From Pseudomonas alkylphenolica (GTDB lineage Bacteria > Pseudomonadota > Gammaproteobacteria > Pseudomonadales > Pseudomonadaceae), in the NCBI RefSeq assembly GCF_000746525.1, contig NZ_CP009048.1, forward strand, positions 1,729,501-1,793,500: a DNA stretch of 64,000 bases, read 5' to 3'. Of the stretch, positions 35,265 to 46,638 are shown piece after piece. Under the pieces are notes generated by a model. The model was not told where the DNA came from. It did not search any database and saw only the letters and a list, made by a program, of their open reading frames with translations. Within the stretch, counting starts at the first letter, position 1, and the number at the start of each line of letters is the position of its first letter. Both the position numbers and the translations under genes were made by a program.

Positions 35265-37235
35265 TCAGCGCCCGGCGACCAGCCGCGCCTCGCAGGCTGC
35301 CAGGGCCGGTAGCGGGCCACTGAGCAGCACTGAGTCGCCGGCATGCAGGCACGTGTCGGCGCTCATTGCCAGCTCTTCGCCATTGCGTTGTACGGCCTGC
35401 AGCTCGACACCGAACTGTTCCAGATCCAGTTCGGTCAGAGGGCGCCCGCAGGCGTAGGCCTCGGCGCCAAGGTTGACCGCATGCATCATCGCTTTGGGCA
35501 GGCCTTCGCTGTCGACCGGGCTGGTCTGGGCGCCTTGATAGAACGCCTGGAGCATGCGGTAGCGGGTCTGGCGCACTTCGTCGATGCGTGCTTGTACGTG
35601 CTCCATGGGCAGGCCGAGCATGACCAGTGCATGGGAGGCGAGCATCAGGCTCGATTCGAGCAGCTCAGGTACAACAGCGGTGGCACCTGCCGTACGCAGC
35701 TCTTCATGCTGGCTGTCATCACGGGTACGCACCAGGATCTGTATCTGAGCGTGACGTTCACGAGCCGCTTTGAGCACGCTCATGGCGATGTCGGTTTTAT
35801 CCACGGCAATCACCAGCAGGCGTGCACGTTCAAGGCCGATGGCGCTGAGCAGTTCGCCGCGCCGTGAGTCGCCGTAGTGCACGCTGCTTTCGCCGGCCGC
35901 AGCTTCCTGAACCCTTACCGGATCGTCATCGAGGGCAATGAAGGGGATGTTTTCGCGGCGCAGGAATCGCCCGGTTGATTGCCCGACCCGGCCATAGCCG
36001 CAGATCAGCACGTGACCGCTCATTGAGGCACTTTGCGCCTCGATGGCCTCCAGTTGGACTTCCTCGTTGGGCTTGCGGTGCAGGTGGGCGGCGATGGTGG
36101 GGGCGGCGCGCAGTAGCAGCGGTGTGACCAACATTGAACAGAAGGTCGCGGCCAGCAACAGATTGCCCATAGCTTCGGGCAGTAGATCGGTTTGCTGCAT
36201 CTGTGCCATCAGGGCGAAACAGAATTCACCGCCTTGGGCCAAGGCCAGGCCGCTGCGCCACGCAGTTTCGGCATCGCTGCCACGCACCCGTACCAGTGCT
36301 GCGACCACGCAGCCTTTGACCAGCAACAGGCCCAGGGTCAGGGCGAGGATTTCCAGGCCATGGGTGGCGAACAGTTGCAGGTCGATCAGCATGCCGATAC
36401 TGACGAAAAACAATCCCAGAAGAATGTCGCGGAAAGGGCGGATATCCGCTTCGATCTGGTGGCGATAGTTGCTCTCGCCCAACAACATGCCGGCCAGGAA
36501 TGCGCCCAGTGCCGGCGACAAACCGAGTAAGTGAGTCAACCAGGCGGTCAGCAGGACGATGACCAGTGCCAGCAACACGAACAGTTCCGCTGAATGGGAG
36601 CTGGCCACTTCGTGAAACAGGCGCGGCAGCAGCCAGCGGCTGGCTAGCAACAGGCCGACGAAGAGGATCACGGTTTTGCCTAGGGTCAGCGGCAGGGCCC
36701 AGTACCAGGCCTGGCCACCGTCACCGGCAAACACCGGAACCAGGGTCAGCAGCAAGACCGCTATCACATCCTGGAACAGCAATACGCCGATAGCGTTCTG
36801 GCCATGGCTGCTGAAGATCTCCCCGAGACTGGTCAGCTCTTTACTGACGATAGCGGTGGATGACAACGCCAGACCTGCACCCAGCAATAACGCCGTGTTT
36901 GCGGGCATGCCCATCAGGGCCAGCAGCCCGGCCAGCAGTATCGACGAGCAGATTACCTGCAGGCTACCCAGGCCAAACACCACTTTGCGCAGGGCGAGCA
37001 TTTTCGACAGGGAAAACTCCAGGCCCAGCGAGAACAGCAGGAATACCACGCCCATTTCCGCTAGGTCGGGCAGTTCTTCGCTTTCATTGACCCAGTTCAG
37101 CGCCGTGGGGCCGACAAACAGGCCAACACACAAGTAGCCCAGGACAGGCGGCAGCTTCAGGCGCCTGAAGAAGGCAATGACGACTAGCGATGAGGCCAGG
37201 ATGATCAACAGGTTGGCGAACACAACACACTCCAT
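35265..37235 (-). CDS. Monovalent cation:proton antiporter (CPA2/Kef type) with NAD-binding RCK domain
   Basis: 656 residues. Residues 1-380 form about twelve membrane helices (RRLKLPPVLGYLCVGLFVGP; LSSTAIVSKELTSLGEIFSSHGQNAIGVLLFQDVIAV). Residues 405-530 are a TrkA-N Rossmann domain (GHVLICGYGRVGQSTGRFL). The end is a TrkA-C domain (ELDLEQFGVELQAVQRNGEEL through SVLLSGPLPAL). It probably exports potassium or sodium in exchange for protons, with nucleotide control. No KefF/KefG quinone reductase gene is next to it. The start may be ATG 37235 or 37265; neither has a clear ribosome site. Confidence 0.88.
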   Translation of the reverse strand: MECVVFANLLIILASSLVVIAFFRRLKLPPVLGYLCVGLFVGPTALNWVNESEELPDLAEMGVVFLLFSLGLEFSLSKMLALRKVVFGLGSLQVICSSILLAGLLALMGMPANTALLLGAGLALSSTAIVSKELTSLGEIFSSHGQNAIGVLLFQDVIAVLLLTLVPVFAGDGGQAWYWALPLTLGKTVILFVGLLLASRWLLPRLFHEVASSHSAELFVLLALVIVLLTAWLTHLLGLSPALGAFLAGMLLGESNYRHQIEADIRPFRDILLGLFFVSIGMLIDLQLFATHGLEILALTLGLLLVKGCVVAALVRVRGSDAETAWRSGLALAQGGEFCFALMAQMQQTDLLPEAMGNLLLAATFCSMLVTPLLLRAAPTIAAHLHRKPNEEVQLEAIEAQSASMSGHVLICGYGRVGQSTGRFLRRENIPFIALDDDPVRVQEAAAGESSVHYGDSRRGELLSAIGLERARLLVIAVDKTDIAMSVLKAARERHAQIQILVRTRDDSQHEELRTAGATAVVPELLESSLMLASHALVMLGLPMEHVQARIDEVRQTRYRMLQAFYQGAQTSPVDSEGLPKAMMHAVNLGAEAYACGRPLTELDLEQFGVELQAVQRNGEELAMSADTCLHAGDSVLLSGPLPALAACEARLVAGR

Positions 37236-37400
37236 GTAAGAAAGCAGCAAAAAACCACTCAGCATGAACCATAGCTGCTGGTCGGACGCTGATCAGGATC
37301 AGTCGTCCATCACTGAGCTGGCGCCGGAGCCTCGCGCTCGACGGCCCCCGACTGCAGACCTAGAATAATGATCCCTTCCTTCTTTTGTCGGTACCCGTAA

Positions 37401-37637
37401 ATGCCTCCTGAATGCCAATTGTTCGGCACCCTGGGTTGCCACCTGTGTGAAGTGGCCGAAGCCTTGTTGATGCCTTTTGTCGAGCATGGCCTGCTGGTTG
37501 AGCTGGTGGATATTGCCGATGACGAGTCACAGCTGGCCCGTTATGCATTATTGATCCCGGTGCTGCGTCGATGCGATACAGGCGCCGAGCTGAACTGGCC
37601 GTTCGATGCCGAGCAAGTGGTGGCCTTCCTGCGTTGA
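37401..37637 (+). CDS. Glutaredoxin-like protein (DUF836 family)
   Basis: 78 residues with a thioredoxin-like redox site, LFGTLGCHLCEVAEALL (CHLC), a cis-proline region in ALLIPVLRR, and the C-terminal WPFDAEQVVAFL common to this family. Probably a cytoplasmic thiol-disulfide protein of unknown partner. The ATG at 37401 has no strong ribosome site. Confidence 0.85.
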   Translation: MPPECQLFGTLGCHLCEVAEALLMPFVEHGLLVELVDIADDESQLARYALLIPVLRRCDTGAELNWPFDAEQVVAFLR

Positions 37638-37732
37638 AACAAGCGCTTCGGCGGAGAGATTTCCTGTCGTGCACGGCAGGGAGGGGGTGTGGACAATCCT
37701 TGGGTGTTTTTACTCATACCAAGGAGCGGACC

Positions 37733-38164
37733 ATGTACCTGAGCGAACACTTCACGCTGGCCGAAATGACGGTGTCGGAGACCGCCGCGCGTCTGGGTAT
37801 CGACAACACCCCGGATGCCCAGACGCTCGTCAACCTGCGAAGGCTGTGCACTTTTCTGGAACAGATACGCCAGTTGGTCGATAAACCGGTGTTGGTCAGC
37901 AGCGGTTATCGCTGCCTTCAATTGAACGAGGTCATTGGCGGTTCGCTTCAGAGCGCCCATACCGACGGTCTGGCGGCAGACATCAATGTACCCGGGCTGA
38001 CACCTCGGGAGCTGGCACGCGGTGTGGCAGACAGCTCGTTGATGTTCGATCAACTGATTCTCGAGTTCGACCAGTGGGTGCATGTGGGGCTCTCCCTGAC
38101 GCCTGAGCGCCGCCAATTGCTGACCGTTCGCAAGGGTACTGGCTACCTTCCCGGGTTGGTCTGA
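37733..38164 (+). CDS. Peptidase M15-type (D,D-carboxypeptidase-like) protein
   Basis: 143 residues. The zinc site of the VanY/endolysin M15 fold is visible: SSGYRCLQLNEVIGG, then SAHTDGLAADI (His, Asp) and VHVGL (His). There is no signal peptide, so secretion is unexplained; the small size and the N-terminus MYLSEHFTLAEMTVSETA resemble phage-type endolysins. No phage genes surround it. AAGGAG lies at a good distance before ATG 37733. Confidence 0.85.
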   Translation: MYLSEHFTLAEMTVSETAARLGIDNTPDAQTLVNLRRLCTFLEQIRQLVDKPVLVSSGYRCLQLNEVIGGSLQSAHTDGLAADINVPGLTPRELARGVADSSLMFDQLILEFDQWVHVGLSLTPERRQLLTVRKGTGYLPGLV

Positions 38165-38175
38165 ACGCTGCCTGA

Positions 38176-38218
38176 TTGACGCGTCCGATAACTCTGAATA
38201 TGCTGTATATAAATACAG
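38176..38218 (+). promoter_or_regulatory. SOS promoter: -35/-10 overlapped by a LexA box
   Basis: TTGACG (38176-38181) and TATGCT (38199-38204) are separated by exactly 17 bases. CTGTATATAAATACAG at 38203-38218 matches the CTG-N10-CAG LexA site of gamma-proteobacteria with an AT-rich centre, and it overlaps the -10 element, so LexA would block initiation. It is 35 bases upstream of the ATG at 38253. Confidence 0.85.
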
Positions 38219-38252
38219 TATTGGGGTGGCGTTTGCCTCGAGGATCCAAACC

Positions 38253-38564
38253 ATGGTCAATGTCGAACAACTGAAATACACCGTCAATCGTATGCCCACC
38301 GCCATGGTGAGCGAGGCGGTGCTCGAGTTGCGCCTGGATGGCCTCGTGCTGGAAGGCAAGACGCCTTTCAACAAACTGCACTTCAACACCTGTTTCGCCG
38401 AAATCGAAGCATTGTTCCAGCGTGCCGGCTATCACCGTCCGCTGGATGTGGTCGGTTACCAGGGCTTGTTGTACGCCCTTTATGACCCTGGTCGCTGGGA
38501 GGCGGTTGACGTGTTGCGCTGGCTCAAGGAGTTCATCGAGGCTTCCGCAACCCGGGCTGGCTGA
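38253..38564 (+). CDS. Unknown 103-residue protein under LexA-type control
   Basis: MVNVEQLKYTVNRMPTAMVSEAVLELRLDGLVLE, then LHFNTCFAEIEALFQRAGYHRPLDVVGYQGLLYALYDPGRWEAVDVLRWLKEFIE. It appears to be a small alpha/beta cytoplasmic protein with no membrane helix, and I recognise no domain. I have a vague memory of LexA-controlled genes of this size in P. aeruginosa but cannot name one with confidence. GAGGA precedes ATG 38253. An SOS box sits directly over its promoter, which implies a role in or after DNA damage. The downstream pseudouridine synthase starts 50 bases later and could be co-transcribed. Confidence 0.85.
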   Translation: MVNVEQLKYTVNRMPTAMVSEAVLELRLDGLVLEGKTPFNKLHFNTCFAEIEALFQRAGYHRPLDVVGYQGLLYALYDPGRWEAVDVLRWLKEFIEASATRAG

Positions 38565-38614
38565 GGCGCCAGGCTTGCGGGATAATGCGCGGTCTATCAG
38601 TCACGAGCGTTCCC

Positions 38615-39502
38615 ATGGCCACTGCCCCTTTCGACCCGGCCCAGCATCAAGCCAGTACGGTCTGCCTGCCACCTGGCAACTGGGCCACCGTGCTCGATTG
38701 CCTGAGTGAGCATTTCAAGGCGATCGGGCGTGAGCAGTGGCTTGACCGGATCGTCCGCGGACGGGTACTGGATGCCCAGGGTGAACCGATCAGTGCGGCG
38801 CTGGCTTATAAGCAGGGGCTGCGCATCCACTATTTTCGCGAAGTACCCAACGAGAAACCGATCCCGTTCGAAGAGCAGATCCTGCACGTCGACGAGCATC
38901 TGGTGGTGGCCGACAAACCGCATTTCCTGCCGGTCACGCCTACCGGCGAATATGTCGAACATACTTTGTTACGGCGGCTGATTCGCCGCCTGGACAATCC
39001 GAACCTGGTGCCTTTGCATCGTATTGATCGGCATACCGCCGGGCTGGTGATGTTTTCCGCCAACCCCCAGAGCCGATCAGCCTATCAATCGCTGTTCCCC
39101 AACCGTCAGATCGACAAGCGCTACCAGGCGATTGCCCGGGCCTTGCCGCAGCTTGAGTTTCCATTGACGCACAAGAGCCGCATGGTCAGTGGCGAGCCGT
39201 TCTTCCGTATGCAGGAGGTCGAAGGGCAGAGCAATAGCGAGACCCTGGCCGAGGTGCTGGAGAAGCACGGCGAACTCTGGCGTTATGGCCTGTCGCCGAT
39301 CACTGGCAAGACGCATCAGTTGCGTGTGCACATGACAGCGCTGGGCGCGAGTATCTGCAACGATCCTTTTTATCCACAGGTGCTGCAGGACCAGGATGAC
39401 TACAGCAAACCGCTGAAGTTATTGGCGCAGAGCTTGCGCTTCAAGGATCCACTAAGCGGTGAAGAGCGGTTTTTCGAAAGCCGGCTGACGCTCGACTGGT
39501 AA
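38615..39502 (+). CDS. RluA-family pseudouridine synthase
   Basis: 295 residues. The catalytic aspartate is in PLHRIDRHTAGLVMFS; YQAIARALP and SPITGKTHQLRVHMTALG are the other family motifs. It isomerises uridine to pseudouridine in rRNA or tRNA; the exact site cannot be told. The N-terminal part (DCLSEHFKAIGREQWLDRIVRGRVLDAQG) resembles an S4-like RNA-binding region. The start is ATG 38615; the in-frame GTG/ATG at 38585 is less likely. A REP pair follows immediately. Confidence 0.9.
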   Translation: MATAPFDPAQHQASTVCLPPGNWATVLDCLSEHFKAIGREQWLDRIVRGRVLDAQGEPISAALAYKQGLRIHYFREVPNEKPIPFEEQILHVDEHLVVADKPHFLPVTPTGEYVEHTLLRRLIRRLDNPNLVPLHRIDRHTAGLVMFSANPQSRSAYQSLFPNRQIDKRYQAIARALPQLEFPLTHKSRMVSGEPFFRMQEVEGQSNSETLAEVLEKHGELWRYGLSPITGKTHQLRVHMTALGASICNDPFYPQVLQDQDDYSKPLKLLAQSLRFKDPLSGEERFFESRLTLDW

Positions 39503-39505
39503 CGT

Positions 39506-39575
39506 GTGGGAGCGGGCTTGCCCCGCGATGCGATGTGACTGACAAATCGCAATCGCGGGGCAAGCCCGCTCCCAC
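39506..39575. repeat. REP pair
   Basis: GTGGGAGCGGGCTTGCCCCG at 39506 and the inverted copy ending at 39575, between two convergent genes; both copies match the consensus. Confidence 0.93.
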
Positions 39576-39589
39576 CGTTACCCCATTGT

Positions 39590-41155
39590 TCAGCGGTTGA
39601 AACGCTCGACCAACGAGTACTGAGTGGTCGCGGTGCGCGTCAGTTCTTCGCTGAGCAAGGCCGAATGCTGGGCTTGCTCGGACGTCTGGTCAGCCAGCTC
39701 GGCGATAGTGCTGATGTTGCGGCTGATCTCGTCGGCCACAGCAGTCTGCTCTTCGGTTGCAGCGGCGATCTGGGTGGCCATGTCGGTGATGTTGGCCACC
39801 GCTTCGCTGATGCCGACCAATGCCTGGTCCGCTTCCATCACCCGCGCTACACCTTCTTCGGCCTGGCGATGACCCGATTCCATGGTCTGCACGGCATTGC
39901 TGGCGGTTTGCTGCAGTTTGGCAATCAGGCCGTGAATCTGGCCGGTCGATTCGCTGGTGCGCTGGGCCAGCTGGCGAACTTCATCGGCTACCACGGCAAA
40001 ACCGCGGCCCATCTCGCCAGCTCGCGCGGCTTCAATCGCGGCGTTGAGCGCCAGCAGGTTGGTCTGGTCGGCAATGCCTTTGATCACATCGACCACGCCG
40101 CCGATTTCATCGCTGTCGCGCGCCAGTTGGGTGACGGTCAGGCCGGTTTCACCAACCGCCGCCGACAGACGCTGGATGGCTTCGCGGGTTTCACCGGCGA
40201 TGTCACGGCCACGACCGGTCAGGCGATTGGCTTCCTGGGTGGCGTCGGCGGTGCGCTGCACGTGGTTGGCCACTTCCTGGGTGGTGGCGGCCATCTGGTT
40301 GACTGCGGCGGCGACCTGCTCGGTCTCGACCCGTTGACGTTCCAGGCCCGAAGAGCTGTTGTGGGCCAGGGTGTCGGACTGTCGGGCCTGCTCGTTGAGG
40401 TGCTCTGCCGTGTCCTGCAGGCGGGTCAGGCAGGTCTTCATCCGTGCATCCTGGCTGAGCATGGCCATTTCCAGGCGTGCCTGGACGCCGCGGCTGTCAG
40501 TGTACATTTGCGCGATCAACGGATCGGAGGTGGACTGCTCGGCCAGGCGCAGCAGGCGCTTGAGGCCTCGCTGCTGCCAGCTCAGGCCCAGCAGGCCAAG
40601 TGGCACCGACAGGGCGGCGGCCAAGGCGAAGCCCCAGGAGTGGCCCAGCCAGTTACCGATCAGGAAGCCGACCTGGCTGACCAGGATGAACGGCAGCCAG
40701 TCTTGCACCACGGGCAGCCACTTGTCGCGACGCGGGATCGCCGGCTTGCCCTGATTGATGCGCTGGTACAACGCCTCGGCCCGGCGGACCTGCTCGGCAG
40801 TCGGCTTGACCCGCACCGATTCAAAGCCAACCACCTGGTTGTTCTCGAACACCGGGGTGACGTAGGCGTTGACCCAGTAGTGGTCACCGCTCTTGCAACG
40901 GTTCTTGACGATGCCCATCCATGGCAAGCCTTGCTTGAGTGTGGCCCACATGTGCGCGAACACCGCAGGCGGTACATCGGGGTGGCGCACCAGGTTGTGC
41001 GGCGCGCGCATCAGCTCTTCGCGGGAAAAACCACTGATCTCGACGAAGGCGTCGTTGCAATAGGTGATGACACCCTTGGTATCGGTGGTCGAGATCAAAC
41101 GTTGTTGAGCTGGGAAAGTCCGTTCGCGCTGGGTTATTGGCTGGTTATTACGCAT
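39590..41155 (-). CDS. aer: Aerotaxis receptor-type methyl-accepting chemotaxis protein (PAS domain, Aer)
   Basis: 521 residues. An N-terminal PAS domain (about 15-120, [45 protein letters not shown]) probably binds FAD. Two closely spaced membrane helices (about 155-200) follow, and the long helical signalling domain carries [38 protein letters not shown]. Signals go to CheA/CheW at the pole. The ATG at 41155 is used; a TTG at 41173 is in frame. It is one of several Aer-like receptors in this genus. Confidence 0.92.
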   Translation of the reverse strand: MRNNQPITQRERTFPAQQRLISTTDTKGVITYCNDAFVEISGFSREELMRAPHNLVRHPDVPPAVFAHMWATLKQGLPWMGIVKNRCKSGDHYWVNAYVTPVFENNQVVGFESVRVKPTAEQVRRAEALYQRINQGKPAIPRRDKWLPVVQDWLPFILVSQVGFLIGNWLGHSWGFALAAALSVPLGLLGLSWQQRGLKRLLRLAEQSTSDPLIAQMYTDSRGVQARLEMAMLSQDARMKTCLTRLQDTAEHLNEQARQSDTLAHNSSSGLERQRVETEQVAAAVNQMAATTQEVANHVQRTADATQEANRLTGRGRDIAGETREAIQRLSAAVGETGLTVTQLARDSDEIGGVVDVIKGIADQTNLLALNAAIEAARAGEMGRGFAVVADEVRQLAQRTSESTGQIHGLIAKLQQTASNAVQTMESGHRQAEEGVARVMEADQALVGISEAVANITDMATQIAAATEEQTAVADEISRNISTIAELADQTSEQAQHSALLSEELTRTATTQYSLVERFNR

Positions 41156-41248
41156 TAGCTGTTCAATCCGCAAGGCTTTCGAGGGTTATCGGCAGCGTGG
41201 GGGTTTTGTTGAATGATATTTTGCAAAAGTCAGCAAGTGACCGCGTGT

Positions 41249-42025
41249 TCACGACGGTATCAGCATCGGATAGGTAAAACCGGCGAAATGTGCCAGGTTA
41301 AGGCCGAAATGGCAGAGTATTGCAGCGATCAAGCCGCCGTAGCGGTAAGCCAGACCATAGCCGATACCAGCCAGGGAGGCGAGCAGTACCCACTGCCAGC
41401 CAGCGCCCAGGTGCGCGAGGCCGAATAGGCCGGCGGCGAGGAACAGGGCCAGGTGCTGATTCTTGAGTAAACGTTGGAGCCCGCCCTGGATGTAGCCCCG
41501 AAACAGCAGTTCTTCGGTCAGGCTGACCAGCAGCAGGTTATTCAGCACCCAGAGCCAGGCTTGTTCGGGCCATTTCGGCGCCCAGGCAATCATACCCAGC
41601 AACCAGGCACCGCCCAGGCACGCGGCAATCACCGCTGGCAAGGTCGTGACCAGGCTCGGCAGCAGGCGCTTGCCGCCCATTGTCAGTACCCAGGGACAGG
41701 CCAGCAGCAGCCATAAGCCGATCAACGGCTTGTCCAGGTTCAGGTACATGGAAAAGGGCACGGCGCCGTTGCTGAACACCACTTTGTCGATGACCTTGGC
41801 CCCGTGGAAACCGGGCAGCCAGTGCAACGCCAACCCAAAAGCCAGTAGTACGAACAGGGCATGGCCAGACAATTGCTGCCAGTGGGGCGAGCGGCTGACC
41901 AGCAAGCCGGCGCACAGCAGGGCAATCAGGCTGGGCAATGCGAGCAGGCCCAGGCTGCCATTGACGAGGGAAAAGACGTAAGCAAAGCCCAGCAGGGCCA
42001 GTCCGATCCATTGGGAGACAGGCAT
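41249..42025 (-). CDS. CPBP family intramembrane glutamic/metalloendopeptidase
   Basis: 258 residues with seven or eight membrane helices. The CPBP (Abi/CAAX-like) signature is EELLFRGYIQGGLQRLL (EExxxR), FGLAHLG, and HFGLNLAHF in the last helix. Such proteins cleave or process substrates within the inner membrane; the substrate is unknown. The start is ATG 42025; upstream frame extension to 42091 is not hydrophobic and unlikely. Some relatives serve in bacteriocin self-immunity, but no bacteriocin gene is nearby. Confidence 0.85.
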   Translation of the reverse strand: MPVSQWIGLALLGFAYVFSLVNGSLGLLALPSLIALLCAGLLVSRSPHWQQLSGHALFVLLAFGLALHWLPGFHGAKVIDKVVFSNGAVPFSMYLNLDKPLIGLWLLLACPWVLTMGGKRLLPSLVTTLPAVIAACLGGAWLLGMIAWAPKWPEQAWLWVLNNLLLVSLTEELLFRGYIQGGLQRLLKNQHLALFLAAGLFGLAHLGAGWQWVLLASLAGIGYGLAYRYGGLIAAILCHFGLNLAHFAGFTYPMLIPS

Positions 42026-42148
42026 GCAGATTCCATTATTCGGTGAAAACGTGAGGTCTACGACTCCCCAGGCGTAACCCAGGACACGCATGCCTGCAGT
42101 ATCACCGCCTGCAACAGGCTCTCACCGCGAGCGGCAAAAGCCGGCAAA

Positions 42149-42172
42149 GGCCCGGCCACAAAGGGCCGGGCC
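42149..42172 (-). terminator. Probable terminator of acnA
   Basis: GGCCCGGCC and GGCCGGGCC form a nine-base-pair stem with a six-base loop, seven bases past the acnA stop. On the minus strand it is followed by TTTGCCGGCTTTTG. The T-run is interrupted. Confidence 0.6.
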
Positions 42173-42178
42173 CGTGCT

Positions 42179-44920
<2,742 letters not shown>

Positions 44921-45173
44921 TACCAACTCCTTCTGCGTAGGTGTTCGGCGATCTTCCTTGCTGTCGCCGATTCACCGCCTCTATGACGGTCCGCACGGCA
45001 CGGACCTGGCTGAGCGGTCAGGTTAGACCTGTTTGGCGCACCTGACCAAGTACTGGACCGGCGGGGCATGTCGCCGGTTCCGATCTTGCTTTATCATTCG
45101 CGCATTTGCCGGGGCAGTGCATTGCCTCCGGTCAGGGTTGGGGCCAATGGCCGCCAGCCGTCCTGGAGTGAAG

Positions 45174-46238
45174 ATGAATACCCTGTTTATGCATTGCCGG
45201 CCCGGCTTCGAAAGTGAAGTCTGTGCCGAAATCGCCGAGCATGCCGCCCGGCTGGACGTCGCCGGCTACGCCAAGGCCAAACCGCAGAGCGCCTGTGCCG
45301 AATTCATCTGCAACGATGGCGAAGGCGCCGAGCGCCTGATGCGCGAACTGCGCTTTGCGCAACTGATTTTCCCCCGCCAGTGGGCGCGCGGTAGTTTCAT
45401 CGAACTGCCAGAAACCGACCGTATCAGTGTGCTGCTCGAGTCCCTGGGTGATTATCCGGTGTTCGGCAGTGTGTGGCTGGAGGTGATGGACACCAATGAC
45501 GGCAAAGAGCTGTCGACCTTCTGCCGCAAGTTCGAGGTGCCGTTGCGCAAAGCCTTGAGCAAGGCCGGGCGGCTGGTTGAGGACCCGAGCAAGCCGCGTC
45601 TGCTGCTGACTTTTGTCAGTGGTCGGCGGGTATTTGTCGGCGTTGCCGCTGCGGACAATTCGGCGATGTGGCCGATGGGTATTCCGCGCCTGAAGTTTCC
45701 GCGTGAAGCGCCAAGCCGCTCGACCCTCAAGCTGGAGGAAGCCTGGCATCACTTCATTCCCCGAGAGCAGTGGGATGCGCGGCTGTCCGATGACATGACC
45801 GGTGTTGACCTCGGTGCGGCGCCGGGTGGCTGGACGTACCAGCTGGTCAAGCGTGGCATGCTGGTGACTGCCATCGATAACGGCCCAATGGCCGAGAGCC
45901 TGATGGACACTGGCCTGGTTCAGCACCTGATGGCTGACGGCTTTACCTACAAGCCCAAGCAGACGGTGGACTGGATGGTCTGCGATATTGTCGAGAAGCC
46001 GGCGCGCAGCGCAGCGTTGCTGGAGACCTGGCTGGGCGAAGGCTTGTGCCGGGAGGCGGTGGTCAACCTCAAGTTGCCGATGAAGCAGCGCTATGCCGAA
46101 GTGCGCCGCTTGCTGGAGAGGATCGAAGAGGGATTCAAGGCGCGCAAGGTCAAGGTCTCGATTGGCTGCAAGCAGCTGTATCACGACCGCGAAGAGGTGA
46201 CTTGCCACCTGCGCCGCCTGGATCTGAAACCGCGATAA
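45174..46238 (+). CDS. rlmM: 23S rRNA (cytidine2498-2'-O)-methyltransferase RlmM
   Basis: 354 residues. An N-terminal THUMP-like RNA-binding region is followed by a Rossmann methyltransferase with the SAM loop GVDLGAAPGGWTYQLVKRGMLVTAID. Catalytic-tetrad candidates include the K and D of DWMVCDIVEKP and NLKLPMKQRYAEV. It methylates the ribose of C2498. The start is ATG 45174 with GGAGTG upstream; an open frame from 45033 is not conserved. Confidence 0.95.
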   Translation: MNTLFMHCRPGFESEVCAEIAEHAARLDVAGYAKAKPQSACAEFICNDGEGAERLMRELRFAQLIFPRQWARGSFIELPETDRISVLLESLGDYPVFGSVWLEVMDTNDGKELSTFCRKFEVPLRKALSKAGRLVEDPSKPRLLLTFVSGRRVFVGVAAADNSAMWPMGIPRLKFPREAPSRSTLKLEEAWHHFIPREQWDARLSDDMTGVDLGAAPGGWTYQLVKRGMLVTAIDNGPMAESLMDTGLVQHLMADGFTYKPKQTVDWMVCDIVEKPARSAALLETWLGEGLCREAVVNLKLPMKQRYAEVRRLLERIEEGFKARKVKVSIGCKQLYHDREEVTCHLRRLDLKPR

Positions 46239-46249
46239 CTGCACACACT

Positions 46250-46320
46250 GTGGGAGCGGGCTTGCCCCACGATGCGATGTTGGCTGCCCCGACGTCATCG
46301 CGGGGCAAGCCCGCTCCCAC
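46250..46320. repeat. REP pair
   Basis: TGTGGGAGCGGGCTTGCCCC starts at 46249-46250, with an inverted copy ending at 46320 in GCTCCCAC. It lies between rlmM and tusA and could separate their transcripts. Confidence 0.92.
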
Positions 46321-46395
46321 AGAAGCCCCTCACACAGGCAGGATGACCCCGCCGTTTGGTTGAGCGACAATAGCTGATTGTTTCCGGAGTTCTAC

Positions 46396-46638
46396 ATGAC
46401 TGATTTCACCCCAGACGCCATCCTCGACGCCACCGGCCTCAACTGCCCGGAGCCGGTGATGATGTTGCACCAGCACGTGCGCGACCTGGCTGCCGGTGGC
46501 CTGCTCAAGGTGATCGCCACCGATCCGTCGACCCGTCGCGATATCCCCAAGTTCTGCGTGTTCCTCGGCCATGAACTGGTCCAGCAACAGGAAGATGCCG
46601 GCACCTACCTGTACTGGATCCGCAAGAAGCTCGACTAA
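46396..46638 (+). CDS. tusA: Sulfurtransferase TusA (SirA family)
   Basis: 80 residues. The active-site cysteine lies in [15 protein letters not shown] (CPxP). It accepts sulfur from IscS and passes it on for 2-thiouridine in tRNA wobble positions. The ATG at 46396 has GGAG upstream. Its TAA stop overlaps the TAG stop of the convergent MATE gene within CTAA. Confidence 0.95.
   Translation: MTDFTPDAILDATGLNCPEPVMMLHQHVRDLAAGGLLKVIATDPSTRRDIPKFCVFLGHELVQQQEDAGTYLYWIRKKLD

Noticed and set aside
33060..38164. Prophage remnant, because of a holin-like protein and an endolysin-like peptidase
   Set aside because: The holin-like gene belongs to the conserved yqjD-yqjE set, and no structural, integrase or replication phage genes are near. 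The peptidase is kept only as a separate observation.
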